Origin: Spirochaetota bacterium
GTDB taxonomy: Bacteria; Spirochaetota; UBA4802; UBA5550
Assembly: GCA_016929135.1 (NCBI GenBank)
Contig: JAFGJK010000151.1
Coordinates: forward strand, 1 to 64,000
Direction of reading: 5' to 3'
DNA length: 64,000 nt
In this document: positions 53,590 through 63,427 of the stretch, piece after piece
Layout: each line of letters starts with the position of its first letter
Position numbering within the stretch: the first letter of the stretch is position 1
Made by a program: the position numbers and the translations under genes
The notes under the pieces: generated by a model
Database searches by the model: none
Told to the model about the DNA's origin: nothing
Seen by the model: the letters and a program-made list of their open reading frames with translations, nothing else

Positions 53590-54312
53590 TCAGCCTTCCA
53601 CCATGATGAAAAGGGGCTCTATAAAGACAGGGTCCTCCTTCTCCATGATCTCGATGACGTCCTTGTTGAGCCTCTTCTTCATCTCCCCGTAGATGCCGCG
53701 GCGCTTGTGGAAGGTCTTGGCGAATTCCATCGCCTGGTTCATCAGGTCCGTCTGATCCGTACAGGCCTTCACGATCACATGATCGCGCTCGAGCTCCGGT
53801 GCCGTGGCCCGCTTTCCGGTGAGCTTCAGCTCCATGAACTTGTAGTAGGGGATGGCCTTCTTCACCCAGGCGATCATGCTGGGCAGGAAGGGGATACTGA
53901 TGTCCACCTCGGGAAAGCAGAAAAAGCCCTTGTCTGACTTCATGAACCTGAAGTCGCAGGCGCAGGCGATGATCGCACCGTTCCCAAAGGCGTGCCCGTT
54001 GATCGCCGCGATCACCGGCATGGGGTAGAGCAGGATTGTCTTGAAGACATTGTTCATCGAGTACATAAATTTCTTAATGGAATCAAGATCGTTTTCCTGC
54101 TTTCGTCCCAGTAGCCATCCCACATCGATACCCTGGGAGAAGTTCTTCTGGTCAGTCGAGGTGAGAATAACGGCGTGGTTCGATTCGTCCTTTAAAATTT
54201 CGTCGAAGCACCGGAGCATTCCCTCGGCAAATGAGGGGTTATGCCGGTTCTCGCCGTTGCACATGGTAACCACGGCCACGGAGTCGTTTTTTTCCCATTT
54301 CACTACGTCCAT
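53590..54312 (-). CDS. Enoyl-CoA hydratase/isomerase-family protein
   Basis: 240 residues, crotonase fold with oxyanion-hole segment KNFSQGIDVGW and NGHAFGNGAIIACACDF, and FCFPEVDISIPF. Of the two Glu used by hydratases, only the one in FPEVD is present; the other position reads as Gly/Ala in FGNGAII, so this is more likely an isomerase-type (PECI-like) member. Acts on acyl-CoA. It is 30 bp after the nitronate-monooxygenase-family gene and ends the leftward run with a strong terminator. Confidence 0.82.
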   Translation of the reverse strand: MDVVKWEKNDSVAVVTMCNGENRHNPSFAEGMLRCFDEILKDESNHAVILTSTDQKNFSQGIDVGWLLGRKQENDLDSIKKFMYSMNNVFKTILLYPMPVIAAINGHAFGNGAIIACACDFRFMKSDKGFFCFPEVDISIPFLPSMIAWVKKAIPYYKFMELKLTGKRATAPELERDHVIVKACTDQTDLMNQAMEFAKTFHKRRGIYGEMKKRLNKDVIEIMEKEDPVFIEPLFIMVEG

Positions 54313-54342
54313 TGCAAACCTCCGGGTTTCAGCTCTTCAGCG

Positions 54343-55380
54343 CTATTTGATCTTCGAGTTCAGGGCCTTCGCCGCGGCATGCGCCTCGGCATCGATGCGC
54401 TTCAGTATCTCCTTCACCGGTAGGGTGTCGTGAATGAGGCCCGTCACCTGGCCGATGGGGAGCACACCCCGCTCGTTGTCCCCCTCCATGGTTCCCAGCT
54501 GGAACGCCTTGAATCCCACTGCCATCCTGGCCATCTGGATGGCCTTCTTCGGTCCCATGAGAATGATGCCGACGAATAGCTTGGCCCAGGGGAAGCCCAG
54601 CATCTTCGAGATCTCCCTGGAGCGGACGAGGGCGCTGAGGGGGTTCAGCCTCTTCTTCATGATGCGCTTTGCACCCTTGGATCTGAGCATCCTTGCGGGG
54701 AGCCCGTCGATCTTGTCCGAGTATACGGTGTCGTATACCTCGGTCCTGTTGCTCACCTCTTTCTGCGACGGGTGCACCGGGCTCTCCACCGAGTTCATGA
54801 ACCTGGTTCCCATGGAGATCCCCTCTGCCCCCAGCAGCAGGGCCGATGCGAGTCCCCGCCCGTCGGCGAACCCGCCGGCGGCGATCACAGGGATATCGAT
54901 TTTTTCGGCGATGCTGGGGATCAGTACCAGCGAGGTCACCGCGCCGCCGTGTCCCGCCGCCTCGTGACCGGTCACGATGACCGCGTCTGCCCCGTCGCGC
55001 TGTGCAGCCATGGCGTGCTTCAGCGTGGTGACCGTGGCGATTACCTTGCCGCCGTACGTATGCACCTCTTTGCAGATCCAGTCGCCCTTGCCGAGGGCGT
55101 AGTTCACCACCGGAACCTTCTGGTCGATGATGATTTTCGCGTTGCGCTTCGCCCCCGGGAAATAGAGGGTGATGTTGGCTCCGAAGGGTTTCTTCGTGAG
55201 TTTTCGTGTTTCCTGGATCGCGCCAAGGGTCTCCTCGGCGGTCATGACGCCGGAGGCGATGATGCCCAGGCCGCCCGCCTCTGATACTGCGGCGACGAGC
55301 TTCGGGACGCTTATCCAGCTCATTCCGGAGAGGATGATGGGGTACTTGATGCCCAGGAGCGTGGTGATTCGTGTCTTCAT
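54343..55380 (-). CDS. Nitronate monooxygenase-family flavoprotein (NPD/2-nitropropane dioxygenase)
   Basis: 345 residues, FMN TIM barrel. Recognisable segments: ITTLLGIKYPIILSGMS, GGLGIIASG, GHEAAGHGG, IPVIAAGGFADGRGLASAL and LGAEGISMGTRF. The family includes nitronate monooxygenases and the FabK-type enoyl-ACP reductases; the FabK type cannot be excluded. In this acyl-CoA cluster a role in lipid metabolism is as likely as nitronate detoxification. Confidence 0.82.
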   Translation of the reverse strand: MKTRITTLLGIKYPIILSGMSWISVPKLVAAVSEAGGLGIIASGVMTAEETLGAIQETRKLTKKPFGANITLYFPGAKRNAKIIIDQKVPVVNYALGKGDWICKEVHTYGGKVIATVTTLKHAMAAQRDGADAVIVTGHEAAGHGGAVTSLVLIPSIAEKIDIPVIAAGGFADGRGLASALLLGAEGISMGTRFMNSVESPVHPSQKEVSNRTEVYDTVYSDKIDGLPARMLRSKGAKRIMKKRLNPLSALVRSREISKMLGFPWAKLFVGIILMGPKKAIQMARMAVGFKAFQLGTMEGDNERGVLPIGQVTGLIHDTLPVKEILKRIDAEAHAAAKALNSKIK

Positions 55381-55408
55381 GAGGGACCTCTGTTGCTCGA
55401 AATGATTC

Positions 55409-55431
55409 CCGGGGGGCGTTCCGCCCCCCGG
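55409..55431. other. Intercistronic GC hairpin
   Basis: A 10-bp perfect stem (CCGGGGGGCG and complement) with a 3-base loop between the acyl-CoA dehydrogenase and nitronate-monooxygenase genes. No U-tract, so likely mRNA stability or partial termination. Confidence 0.5.
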
Positions 55432-55450
55432 ATTGCTATGGTGCGCGCGC

Positions 55451-56599
55451 TCAGTCTTTTAACAGGTTGTTGGCGATGACAAGACGCTGGATCTCCGATG
55501 TCCCCTCGTAGATCTCGGTGATCCTGGCGTCCCGGTAGAACCTCTCCACCGGGTACTCCCTGCAGTAGCCGTACCCGCCGAATATCTGAATCGCCTTGTG
55601 CGTCACCCGGTGCGACATCTCTGAGGCGAAGAGTTTTGCCATGGCGCAGTACTTTGAATAGCGTTGGCGGTCGCCGGTGTTCATATAGTTCGCCGCCTGG
55701 TATACCAGAAGGCGTGCCGCCTCTATCTCCGTCGCCATGTCGGCCAGCATCCACTGGATCGCCTGGAAGGACGAAATGGACTTGCCGAACTGCTTGCGCT
55801 CCTTGGCATAGGCCAACGCCTCGTCGAGGGCGGCCTGGGCGATGCCCAGCGCCTGCGCGGCGATGCCGACCCTGCCGCCGTCCAGCGTATGCATGGCGAT
55901 CTTGAATCCATCTCCCTGCTTGCCCAGGATGTTCCCCTCCGGAATCTCGCAGTTGTCGAACACCAGCTCCGTTGTCGAGGAGGCGCAGATACCCAGCTTG
56001 TCCTCCACCTTGCCGACGCTGAATCCGGGGGTTCCCTTCTCAATCAGGAAGAAGCTGAGCCCCTTGCTGCCGATACCCTTCTGCGTCACCGCGGTGACCA
56101 CTGCGACGCTGGCGACGCCGCCGTTGGTGATGAAGTTCTTCGTGCCGTTCAGCACCCACTTCCCGTTCTTCAGCTCCGCGGTGGCTGTGGTGCCGGCGGC
56201 ATCCGACCCGGCATTCGGCTCGGTGATGCCGAAGCATCCGATCCATTCACCGGTGGTGAGCCTGGAGAGTATCCTCTTCTTAATGTCCTCCGATCCGAAG
56301 TAGTAGATGGGGGAGAGACAGAGCGAATTGTGGGCCGATACGATCACCCCGGTGGATGCGCAGCCCCTGGAAATCTCCTCCACCGCAATCGCATAGCTCA
56401 CATAGTCCATTCCGGCGCCGTTATACTCCTCCGGGTACACGATACCCATAATCCCCAGCTCGCCGAGCTTCTTCACGTGCTCCCAAGGGAATTCGTGCGT
56501 CCTGTCGTATTCAGCTGCCTTGGGCTTCAGATCGTTTTCCGCGAGCTGTCTGCAGGTATCCCTGAGCATCAGCTGCTCTTCAGTCAATTGAAAATCCAT
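55451..56599 (-). CDS. Acyl-CoA dehydrogenase
   Basis: 382 residues, FAD enzyme for the first beta-oxidation step. GAGGTGA precedes the ATG. Family landmarks: MDFQLTEEQLMLRDTCRQLAEN, CFGITEPNAGSDAAGT, MLADMATEIEAARLLVY, and the catalytic base in IYEGTSEIQRLVIANN. It resembles butyryl/short-chain enzymes, but chain length cannot be told. First gene of the acyl-CoA run; a TTGACA-like -35 (56680-56685, minus) stands about 80 bp upstream without a good -10. Confidence 0.94.
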   Translation of the reverse strand: MDFQLTEEQLMLRDTCRQLAENDLKPKAAEYDRTHEFPWEHVKKLGELGIMGIVYPEEYNGAGMDYVSYAIAVEEISRGCASTGVIVSAHNSLCLSPIYYFGSEDIKKRILSRLTTGEWIGCFGITEPNAGSDAAGTTATAELKNGKWVLNGTKNFITNGGVASVAVVTAVTQKGIGSKGLSFFLIEKGTPGFSVGKVEDKLGICASSTTELVFDNCEIPEGNILGKQGDGFKIAMHTLDGGRVGIAAQALGIAQAALDEALAYAKERKQFGKSISSFQAIQWMLADMATEIEAARLLVYQAANYMNTGDRQRYSKYCAMAKLFASEMSHRVTHKAIQIFGGYGYCREYPVERFYRDARITEIYEGTSEIQRLVIANNLLKD

Positions 56600-56848
56600 A
56601 CGTCACCTCTGAGTTGATTATGTGTGTTCTGAAATCTACGGCGCCCTCTAGAGCGGAATTTTCGGATTATGGGGGTTTTTGTCAAGGGATTTCCATCGCT
56701 ATCTCCTGTAAATACGCCTGAGGGGTACCGCAGCGGGGAGTAGGCGGTGAATATGCCGGATTATTCTCCCTGCAAAATTTATCTTGAAAATAATCGATGC
56801 TGTTGTTATGAAGTGCCTATTCTCTATCAATGAAACGGATAGGACAAC

Positions 56849-57904
56849 ATGAAACGGGGATATATTCTGCTTCTGGTTGGGCTGACGATCGGTTCCTGCA
56901 GCCAGTGGAACGTTGTGGACCTGCGCTCCCGGCAGTACGCCTTTATCGGTAACGGCGAGGGTGAGGGGAAGGTGATGCTCAGGACGGACGATTACGGGAT
57001 GCAGGGGCTCACCATGAACCTTACCGTGGTGAACGACAGAATCTGTGTGGCCGACAACGTGCTGAAGCGCATCCAGGTCATGGACAATGACGGGGATGTG
57101 GAGCTGATTGTGGGGGCCATTGACAAGATCGACACGAAAAGGGTCCATGGGGTGAACTTCAAGTTCGACTTCATCGGCGCCATTACCATGGATGACGAAG
57201 GGAACCTCTTTGTACAGAACCGTCTCTCCCAGGGGAGGGGGGATGCGGGGAGCGATGAGCTGGACCTCTCCCCGTCTTATATCCTGGCATTCAACAAGCA
57301 CGGGGATCTTCAGTACACCCTGGGACAGAAGGGTGCGCCGGACCTCCCCTTTTACCAGATCGAATCCCTGGATGTGGACCGGGAGGGGAGGCTCTTCGTG
57401 GTCTCGCGCCAGGTCGAGGGATGGAGCGTCTTCCGTTTTGCCGGCAAGAAGCGGGATTTTCACGCCAATCTGGGGGCCCTCCGCTTCGTCGAGAAGGATG
57501 GGGACGACGAATACAGGGGCAAGGTTGAAACGGTTAAACTCATGGACAACAGCGAGCGGTTCATCCTGTCGGTGGCATATTATCAGGACCTTCGGCTGAT
57601 CTACCGGAAGGTCTTTGATTATAATATCGAAAGAAACGAGCTGGGCAAGGGGCTCATGAACATCCCCGATCCGAGGAATGTGCTCTTCAGCGTGGTCAAC
57701 GACAGGCTTGTCTGCTTCTGGAACATAGAGGGGAGCGACATACGGCTGATGTACTGCAATATGGAGGGGACGGTGATGAAGAACGTCCAGCTGGCCATTG
57801 ACATGAAGAACCCGCTCTACACGAAGCTCATCTCCAACAGGTCCGGCGGCCTCTATTCCTACAGCATCACGAAGCGGGGCGTGCAGATACTGCAGTGGGA
57901 ATGA
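56849..57904 (+). CDS. Beta-propeller-like lipoprotein
   Basis: 351 residues with a lipobox TIGSC (Cys about 17). The body is beta-stranded repeat sequence (VVNDRICVADNVLKRIQVMDNDGD; YILAFNKHGDLQYTLGQKG; SLDVDREGRLFVVSRQ) typical of NHL/propeller proteins and similar in outline to the spirochaetal LIC_12708-like lipoprotein family. Probably surface or periplasmic binding. The NAD(P)HX repair gene starts 3 bp after its stop. Confidence 0.7.
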   Translation: MKRGYILLLVGLTIGSCSQWNVVDLRSRQYAFIGNGEGEGKVMLRTDDYGMQGLTMNLTVVNDRICVADNVLKRIQVMDNDGDVELIVGAIDKIDTKRVHGVNFKFDFIGAITMDDEGNLFVQNRLSQGRGDAGSDELDLSPSYILAFNKHGDLQYTLGQKGAPDLPFYQIESLDVDREGRLFVVSRQVEGWSVFRFAGKKRDFHANLGALRFVEKDGDDEYRGKVETVKLMDNSERFILSVAYYQDLRLIYRKVFDYNIERNELGKGLMNIPDPRNVLFSVVNDRLVCFWNIEGSDIRLMYCNMEGTVMKNVQLAIDMKNPLYTKLISNRSGGLYSYSITKRGVQILQWE

Positions 57905-57907
57905 CGG

Positions 57908-59434
57908 ATGAAAGCCGTAACCGCCAGGGAAATGCAGCGCATCGACATCGCCACGATCGGGGACTACGGGGTGCCGGGAGAGGTGCTCATGGGCCTCGCC
58001 GGGAAGGCGGTCTTCGATCGAATGCGGGAGTTCTATCCCGGGCACCGGAGTGTCGCGGTGTTCTGCGGTACCGGGAACAATGGCGGGGACGGCTTCGTGG
58101 TGGCCCATCTTCTCCATAACGCCGGTGTTGCAGTGCATATCTACTGTACCGGCCCGGATTCAAGGCTATCAAAGAGCGCAGCCCTCTATTGCGGCCTCTG
58201 CCGGAAAGAGGGAATCCATGTGACCCTCCTGGATGAAAGGGGCCTGGTGGTCTTGGACCTGACGCGCTTCGACTGCGCCGTGGACGCGCTCTTCGGGACA
58301 GGGTTCCGTGGTCCCGCTTCGGGCGTCCCGGCTCTCTGTATCGAGGCGATAAACTCCTGGGGAGGGCCCGTCGTCTCCATCGACCTGCCGAGCGGGCTCA
58401 CCTCGGATGGTGATATACCCGACGGCCCGGTCGTGCGGTCAACGCACACCGTCACCATCGGGCTTCCGAAGATATCCCTGGTCACCTTCCCGGGCATGGA
58501 GTACGCAGGCACGGTATCGGTGGCCGATATCGGCTTCCCCCGCCTCCTCACGGAATCGGAGGATCTGTCCGCGGAGCTGGTGGATTGGGATTACTGCGAG
58601 AAGCGGTTGCGGAGGTTCGAGCCGGGGGACGTCAACAAGTCTCAGCGGGGCCATCTGCTGCTTCTGGGTGGATTTCCCGGCATGGAGGGGGCCATCGTCA
58701 TGACCGCGCTGGCGGCATTGAGGATGGGAGTGGGTTACATTTCCCTTTGTACCGACGAGCTGTCGCGGCGGGCCATCGCGGGCTCCGTTCCTGAGCTCAT
58801 GACAACTGGTCTTGACATCACCCTGCTGGAGCGCGAGCCTGACAGGTTTTTCACGGAAATGGACAGGCTCTTTACCGCGAGAAGGCACGATGCGCTGGTC
58901 GTGGGCCCCGGAATGGGGCGGAGTGACGCAGCCGCCGGCATCTTCGGTCATATCATGCATTCCTTGCCCGGCTACGGCATCAGGCGCGTATTGATCGACG
59001 GCGACGGTCTGTACCACCTCTCAGGCTATCTGGAGAAAGAGATCATCCCGGGGGATGTGGAGTTCCTGCTCACCCCGCATCTCATGGAGGCCTCGAGGCT
59101 TCTGGGAATTCCGGTGGATCAGGTCAGGGATAACCGCTTCTATCGCGCACGTCAGTGCGCGGAGAAGACCGGCGCGGTGACACTGCTGAAGGGTCCCGGC
59201 ACCGTCATTTCCGAAGGTACCCGTACCCTCATAAACACCACGGGAAACCCCCTGCTGGCCACCGCCGGTTCCGGCGACATACTCTCCGGTATAATCGGAG
59301 CCTTGCTGCTTAGGGAGATCCCGGTTGCGGATGCGGCCGCAATCGGAGCGTACCTGCATGGCCGGGCGGCTGATCGCTTTTCTTCAGGAGAAAGGCGCTC
59401 CATGAGGGCCACTGATCTGCTTGATCATTTCTGA
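57908..59434 (+). CDS. nnr: Bifunctional NAD(P)H-hydrate epimerase/dehydratase
   Basis: Repairs hydrated, inactive NADH/NADPH. 508 residues: N-terminal YjeF_N epimerase domain (MKAVTAREMQRID, GTGNNGGDGFVVA, DALFGTGFRG) at about 1-210 and C-terminal carbohydrate-kinase-like ADP-dependent dehydratase (GRSDAAAG, ALVVGPGMG, GDGLYHL, LLTPHLMEASRLLG, TAGSGDILSGIIGALL). All motifs intact. It follows the lipoprotein gene by 3 bp. Confidence 0.94.
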   Translation: MKAVTAREMQRIDIATIGDYGVPGEVLMGLAGKAVFDRMREFYPGHRSVAVFCGTGNNGGDGFVVAHLLHNAGVAVHIYCTGPDSRLSKSAALYCGLCRKEGIHVTLLDERGLVVLDLTRFDCAVDALFGTGFRGPASGVPALCIEAINSWGGPVVSIDLPSGLTSDGDIPDGPVVRSTHTVTIGLPKISLVTFPGMEYAGTVSVADIGFPRLLTESEDLSAELVDWDYCEKRLRRFEPGDVNKSQRGHLLLLGGFPGMEGAIVMTALAALRMGVGYISLCTDELSRRAIAGSVPELMTTGLDITLLEREPDRFFTEMDRLFTARRHDALVVGPGMGRSDAAAGIFGHIMHSLPGYGIRRVLIDGDGLYHLSGYLEKEIIPGDVEFLLTPHLMEASRLLGIPVDQVRDNRFYRARQCAEKTGAVTLLKGPGTVISEGTRTLINTTGNPLLATAGSGDILSGIIGALLLREIPVADAAAIGAYLHGRAADRFSSGERRSMRATDLLDHF

Positions 59435-59554
59435 TAATTAGACAAAATGGCGGCTTTCGCTCTATTTCTGGACAGCGGTAGGATCTCTGAACGGCGTTAT
59501 CGGATGGTTTGGCATTGCCTTTTTATGGCAAAATGTTACATTTTCTTTTTTGAT

Positions 59555-59583
59555 TTGACAATTTTTTATCACTATGGATGAAT
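59555..59583 (+). promoter_or_regulatory. Candidate promoter before Omp85-like gene
   Basis: TTGACA at 59555-59560 and, after 17 bp, a weak -10 ATGAAT; AT-rich flanks. Leader of about 40 bases. Confidence 0.35.
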
Positions 59584-59627
59584 TATACAAATCAATAAAA
59601 AAACAGCGCCTTTTGGGAGGTCAGTAG

Positions 59628-60998
59628 ATGAAAAAATTCTGTGCAATTATGCTTATGATTTTTTCATTTGCATTCATTGCAAAAACGGTCTTTGCGGACC
59701 AGCTCTCACAGGAAGAGTGCGACAAGAAAAAAGAGGGGTGGTATGTCACCGGTCTTCCACTGATCAATTTTTCCAGTGATACCGGAGTGGGTTATGGCGT
59801 GCGGTTGTTTTTATACAACAACGGCGCCAGGGGGCAGGACTATTTCTGCAATACACCGTATCTGACTCAGGTATACGCGCAGTTTTTCCAGACAACGCTG
59901 GGGAAGCAGTATCATGAGTTTCACTGGGATCAGTATCGCCTGTTCGGTACGAATCTCCGTCTGTCGTCATCGCTGATTTACGAGGATGACCTGAGCGCCC
60001 ATTACTACGGAATCGGATCAAGGACCACGCGCTACGGTTACAACACCGGCGGCGTCAGGTTTGGTCAGAACGTATGGGGAGCGACACGGTTTCATACCTT
60101 TGCGTCATGGCGTGACAACTTCCTCAAGTACCAGCACAACAGCGTGTACCCATTCCCGCTGGGATACCACGGGTACTACAAGTACAACATGTATCAGTAC
60201 AACAGGCCCCAGCTTTATTCGGACCTGTACGGCCAGATATCGGATAATCTGCGTTATATCGTGGGAATCAGGGCGACGGTGACCTCTGTCAGGACATGGA
60301 ACGGAAGGCGCTTCGAACTGGGCGGCAGGAAGTGGTATTCCACCAATACTCAGCTCTCCGAGGAGCAGCCGATTGGTATTCACGGCGGGTGGGCGAACAC
60401 CATTCGTGCCGGCGTCGCCTATTACACCCTCGATTTCGAGCCGGATCCCACAAGCGGCATGAACATCGACTACAGCATCGAAACGAGCCAGAAGTTCTTA
60501 GGATCGTCCTTCTCGTACTGGAAGCACACCTTCGGCGCCCGGTACTATATGACCTTCTGGGATCGTCTGACCATGGCAGGAAGGCTTGGCTACACCACGG
60601 CGAGCGGTGACATCCCCTTCTACGAATTGTCAGAGTTCACCTTCCCCTATGCGCGGCAGAGCGGCCTCGGGGGGAACAGGACGCTGCGGGGGTATCCGGC
60701 TGACCGTTTTATCGGCAAGACCATGACCCTGGCGCAGCTGGAGGCTCGGTTTAAATTCTGGGAGATCAGCGGACTGGGGCAGCGTTTCGTATTCAAGCTC
60801 ATTGCCTTCGTCGACGCGGGGAACGTGTATGACAACTCATTTGATCCGCTCACCCATGCCCGGTGGAGCGATTACCGCTATGACTTTGGCGGCGGTCTTG
60901 TGATCGCGTGGAACCAGGCGACGATAATACACGTCTACTACACCAAAAGCCGCGAAGATACCCAGATTTCCATCGACTTCAACCATGCGATCAGATAG
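59628..60998 (+). CDS. Outer-membrane barrel of the Omp85/BamA superfamily
   Basis: 456 residues; signal peptide cleaved near VFADQ. No POTRA domains, but the C-terminal barrel has the conserved LRGYPADRFIGKT loop (the Omp85 [VI]RG[FY] motif) and amphipathic strands rich in Tyr and Trp throughout, ending in a Phe-containing strand (ISIDFNHAIR). Likely an outer-membrane protein of the patatin/surface-antigen type that has lost POTRA. GGGAGG precedes the ATG and a terminator follows. Confidence 0.8.
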   Translation: MKKFCAIMLMIFSFAFIAKTVFADQLSQEECDKKKEGWYVTGLPLINFSSDTGVGYGVRLFLYNNGARGQDYFCNTPYLTQVYAQFFQTTLGKQYHEFHWDQYRLFGTNLRLSSSLIYEDDLSAHYYGIGSRTTRYGYNTGGVRFGQNVWGATRFHTFASWRDNFLKYQHNSVYPFPLGYHGYYKYNMYQYNRPQLYSDLYGQISDNLRYIVGIRATVTSVRTWNGRRFELGGRKWYSTNTQLSEEQPIGIHGGWANTIRAGVAYYTLDFEPDPTSGMNIDYSIETSQKFLGSSFSYWKHTFGARYYMTFWDRLTMAGRLGYTTASGDIPFYELSEFTFPYARQSGLGGNRTLRGYPADRFIGKTMTLAQLEARFKFWEISGLGQRFVFKLIAFVDAGNVYDNSFDPLTHARWSDYRYDFGGGLVIAWNQATIIHVYYTKSREDTQISIDFNHAIR

Positions 60999-61031
60999 TC
61001 AATGATCTGATATTTCATGTGAAGAGTCAGG

Positions 61032-61063
61032 AGGCTGTCCCCATGGGGGCAGCCTTTTTTTTT
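61032..61063 (+). terminator. Rho-independent terminator
   Basis: AGGCTG pairs with CAGCCT and CCCC with GGGG, giving a ~10-bp stem, followed by T9 (61055-61063). It ends the Omp85-like gene. Confidence 0.88.
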
Positions 61064-61132
61064 CAGACGGTACCGTGTCCAGCCAGCAAATATTCGTTTC
61101 AGATGGGGGGAACAATGACCGATTTTTAATAC

Positions 61133-62257
61133 ATGAGGAAGTTCGGTCTTGCCACATTGCTTCTACTGATGCTGTCGTTGGCGGTTATATCCTGGGTATT
61201 CCTTTCCCGTGGTGAAGGATCGGAGCCGCGCCGTGAGCATCTACCGCTGGAGAACGCGATAATCATCGACGGCATCAGGATGGAGTCGGATCAGCCGCCG
61301 CTGGATGAGGAGCAGGTGGATGCTGAGGGCTCCATTATCTATGACGACGCCTTCGACGATTCCACCGGTCCTGCGGGGCAATCGAGCGGGGAAACGCACC
61401 GTACCGCAGAGACGAAAAAAGGGGCGAACCCGGGCATAGCGCGGCTGAAGGCCCGTGATCCGCGTTGGCACCTGGTGAAGTACACGATCAGAAAATCTGA
61501 CAATCTCTGGTCCGTTTCACGCAGATTCGGCGTCAGCCACGGGCTTGTGATCGATATTAACGGCATCGACAATCCCGACATGCTCAGGGTGGGGAGGACG
61601 CTGCAGGTACCCACGAAGAATGGGTTGTACCATACGGTCCAGAGGGGCGATACACTGATTTCCATTGCGAGGAGGTACAGGGTTTCTGTGGAATCCATCA
61701 GGCGGCAGAACGGCCTGAGGGGTTCAGTGATAATGGCAAGTGAAAGGCTCTTCATCCCCGATGCCGAGGAACCGGTACCGGCGCGTCAGACGACCCGTGT
61801 CGCCAGGAGGACCACCGGACCGGATGCGAAGAGGGTAGCCAGTAGCAGAGGGAGGTCCGAAGGGGGCAGGCTGGGACTCATTTGGCCGCTCAGCGGAAGG
61901 ATAACCTCAGGATTCGGGAACCGTGTCGACCCCTTCCGGGGGAGGCGCGCCTTCCATTGCGGTATCGACATCAGTGCAAGGCAAGGGACCAGGGTGCGGG
62001 CCGCACAGGAGGGGACCGTAATCTTCAGTGGATGGAAGGATGGATACGGCAAAACGGTCATTCTCCGGCACCGGGGGGGATACATCACCGTGTACGCTCA
62101 TAACAGCGAAAACAAGGTACAGGAGAACGACACCGTATCCCGTGGTGATGTCATCGCATTGTCAGGCAATACCGGCGCTGTCACCGGTGCGCACCTGCAC
62201 TTCGAGCTCCGAAAATATCTCACACCCCTGAACCCGATGAGGTTCCTGCGAAGATGA
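61133..62257 (+). CDS. LysM and M23-peptidase cell-wall protein
   Basis: 374 residues with an N-terminal hydrophobic anchor (about 5-24). Two LysM domains follow (YTIRKSDNLWSVSRRFGVS; HTVQRGDTLISIARRYRVS), then a low-complexity linker and a C-terminal M23 peptidase with both metal motifs intact, HCGIDIS and HLHFE, plus GYGKTVILRH. It should cut peptidoglycan crosslinks in the periplasm, as EnvC/NlpD-like proteins do in cell separation. It overlaps the TPR gene by 4 bp (ATGA). Confidence 0.9.
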   Translation: MRKFGLATLLLLMLSLAVISWVFLSRGEGSEPRREHLPLENAIIIDGIRMESDQPPLDEEQVDAEGSIIYDDAFDDSTGPAGQSSGETHRTAETKKGANPGIARLKARDPRWHLVKYTIRKSDNLWSVSRRFGVSHGLVIDINGIDNPDMLRVGRTLQVPTKNGLYHTVQRGDTLISIARRYRVSVESIRRQNGLRGSVIMASERLFIPDAEEPVPARQTTRVARRTTGPDAKRVASSRGRSEGGRLGLIWPLSGRITSGFGNRVDPFRGRRAFHCGIDISARQGTRVRAAQEGTVIFSGWKDGYGKTVILRHRGGYITVYAHNSENKVQENDTVSRGDVIALSGNTGAVTGAHLHFELRKYLTPLNPMRFLRR

Positions 62258-63327
62258 AATTCTGCATAGCCACAGTCTCCCTGCTACTAGTGATCTCACC
62301 GATATACGGGCAGTCGTTCCTTAAAAATGAGAATAATAAGACCACGGTCTTTTTTACGAAACGTGACACCATGGGGAAGTACGCGTACATAAAGGGGAGG
62401 GTGCTTCTCTTCACCGCGAAGAGGGATGCCAGCCCCGGCGACCTTCTCGACAAGGTGGAGGACAGAACGGAGGCCTCGGTCCGGCTATATAACAATGAGG
62501 CGGTTCACGAGGGAGATATCCTCTACATCATCGACGACAAGAACCTCGTTAATGCGAAGCTGCATGTCACTAGGGTGTTCCGCAGCAATCCCTTCGGATT
62601 TCTGCTGTCAGGGTACGGAAATTTCAGGCTCGCATCCATCAACGACAGGGTTGTCCAGCTCAAGGAGGATTCCTACTCGAAAAAGGGGGGGATATACAAA
62701 TCCAGGGGGGACTATTACCTGAATGTCGGAAATCCCGCCAAGGCCATCGTGGAGTACAAGAAGGCCCTGGAGCAGGACAAGGGGAATCCGGAGGTGCATC
62801 TCGAGCTCGGCTATCTCTACCTGAAGCAGGGCCTGCTCCCCTTCGCATCGAGGGAGTTCAAGGAGGGATATGCCAGGAAAAACAGGATCTACGACAGGTG
62901 GGACAGGTTCAGGCTTCTCAAGGGAATCGTCGAGGTGCGGTACAGGGAGATCTATGAAACTGCCCTCCCCCGGGACATGAGGGGCAGATACCTGGATGAG
63001 GGGATCAGGATCTGTGACGAGGCGCTCAAGCTCTATCCGGATTCCATCGACATACACTATTATCTTGGCGTGTTCTATTACCGCAATCCCGCTCCCGAGG
63101 ACGCGAAGGCCCGGGACCACCTGCAGAAGGTGACCGAGCTGAATCCCGATGACGAGAAGGCGGTGAAGGCAAATATCATACTTTCACGCCTCTACCTCAA
63201 GCATAAGAACGCCGAGAAAGCGAAATCCTTTGCCATGAGGGCGATAGCTACTGATCCCTACAACCGGAACGCCAGGGATATACTCAAGGTCATTGAGGAT
63301 AGCAGCCGGAAGGGTTTTATAAAGTAG
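62254..63327 (+). CDS. Exported TPR protein
   Basis: 357 residues, signal peptide (MKFCIATVSLLLVISPIYG). Residues ~30-130 are beta-rich; ~140-350 hold several TPR motifs (DYYLNVGNPAKAIVEYKKALE; NPEVHLELGYLYLKQGL; DIHYYLGVFYYRNP). Works as a scaffold, probably with the M23 protein encoded upstream (4-bp overlap, so same operon). Confidence 0.82.
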   Translation: MKFCIATVSLLLVISPIYGQSFLKNENNKTTVFFTKRDTMGKYAYIKGRVLLFTAKRDASPGDLLDKVEDRTEASVRLYNNEAVHEGDILYIIDDKNLVNAKLHVTRVFRSNPFGFLLSGYGNFRLASINDRVVQLKEDSYSKKGGIYKSRGDYYLNVGNPAKAIVEYKKALEQDKGNPEVHLELGYLYLKQGLLPFASREFKEGYARKNRIYDRWDRFRLLKGIVEVRYREIYETALPRDMRGRYLDEGIRICDEALKLYPDSIDIHYYLGVFYYRNPAPEDAKARDHLQKVTELNPDDEKAVKANIILSRLYLKHKNAEKAKSFAMRAIATDPYNRNARDILKVIEDSSRKGFIK

Positions 63328-63427
63328 TCGTTCCTTTTTCTTGTTCCTGCCGCTCGTTGTCTCCATTACTTTCTTGACAGCCATGCCAGTGCATGCCAAT
63401 GAGTGATGCCAGGGATTCGTCACTGCT

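Noticed and set aside
55664..56617. A 317-residue plus-strand frame opposite acyl-CoA dehydrogenase
   Set aside because: Shadow of an enzyme with all family motifs.
56699..58138. A 479-residue minus-strand frame opposite the lipoprotein gene
   Set aside because: His/Val/Pro-rich, no domain, and the plus-strand genes have lipobox and family motifs.
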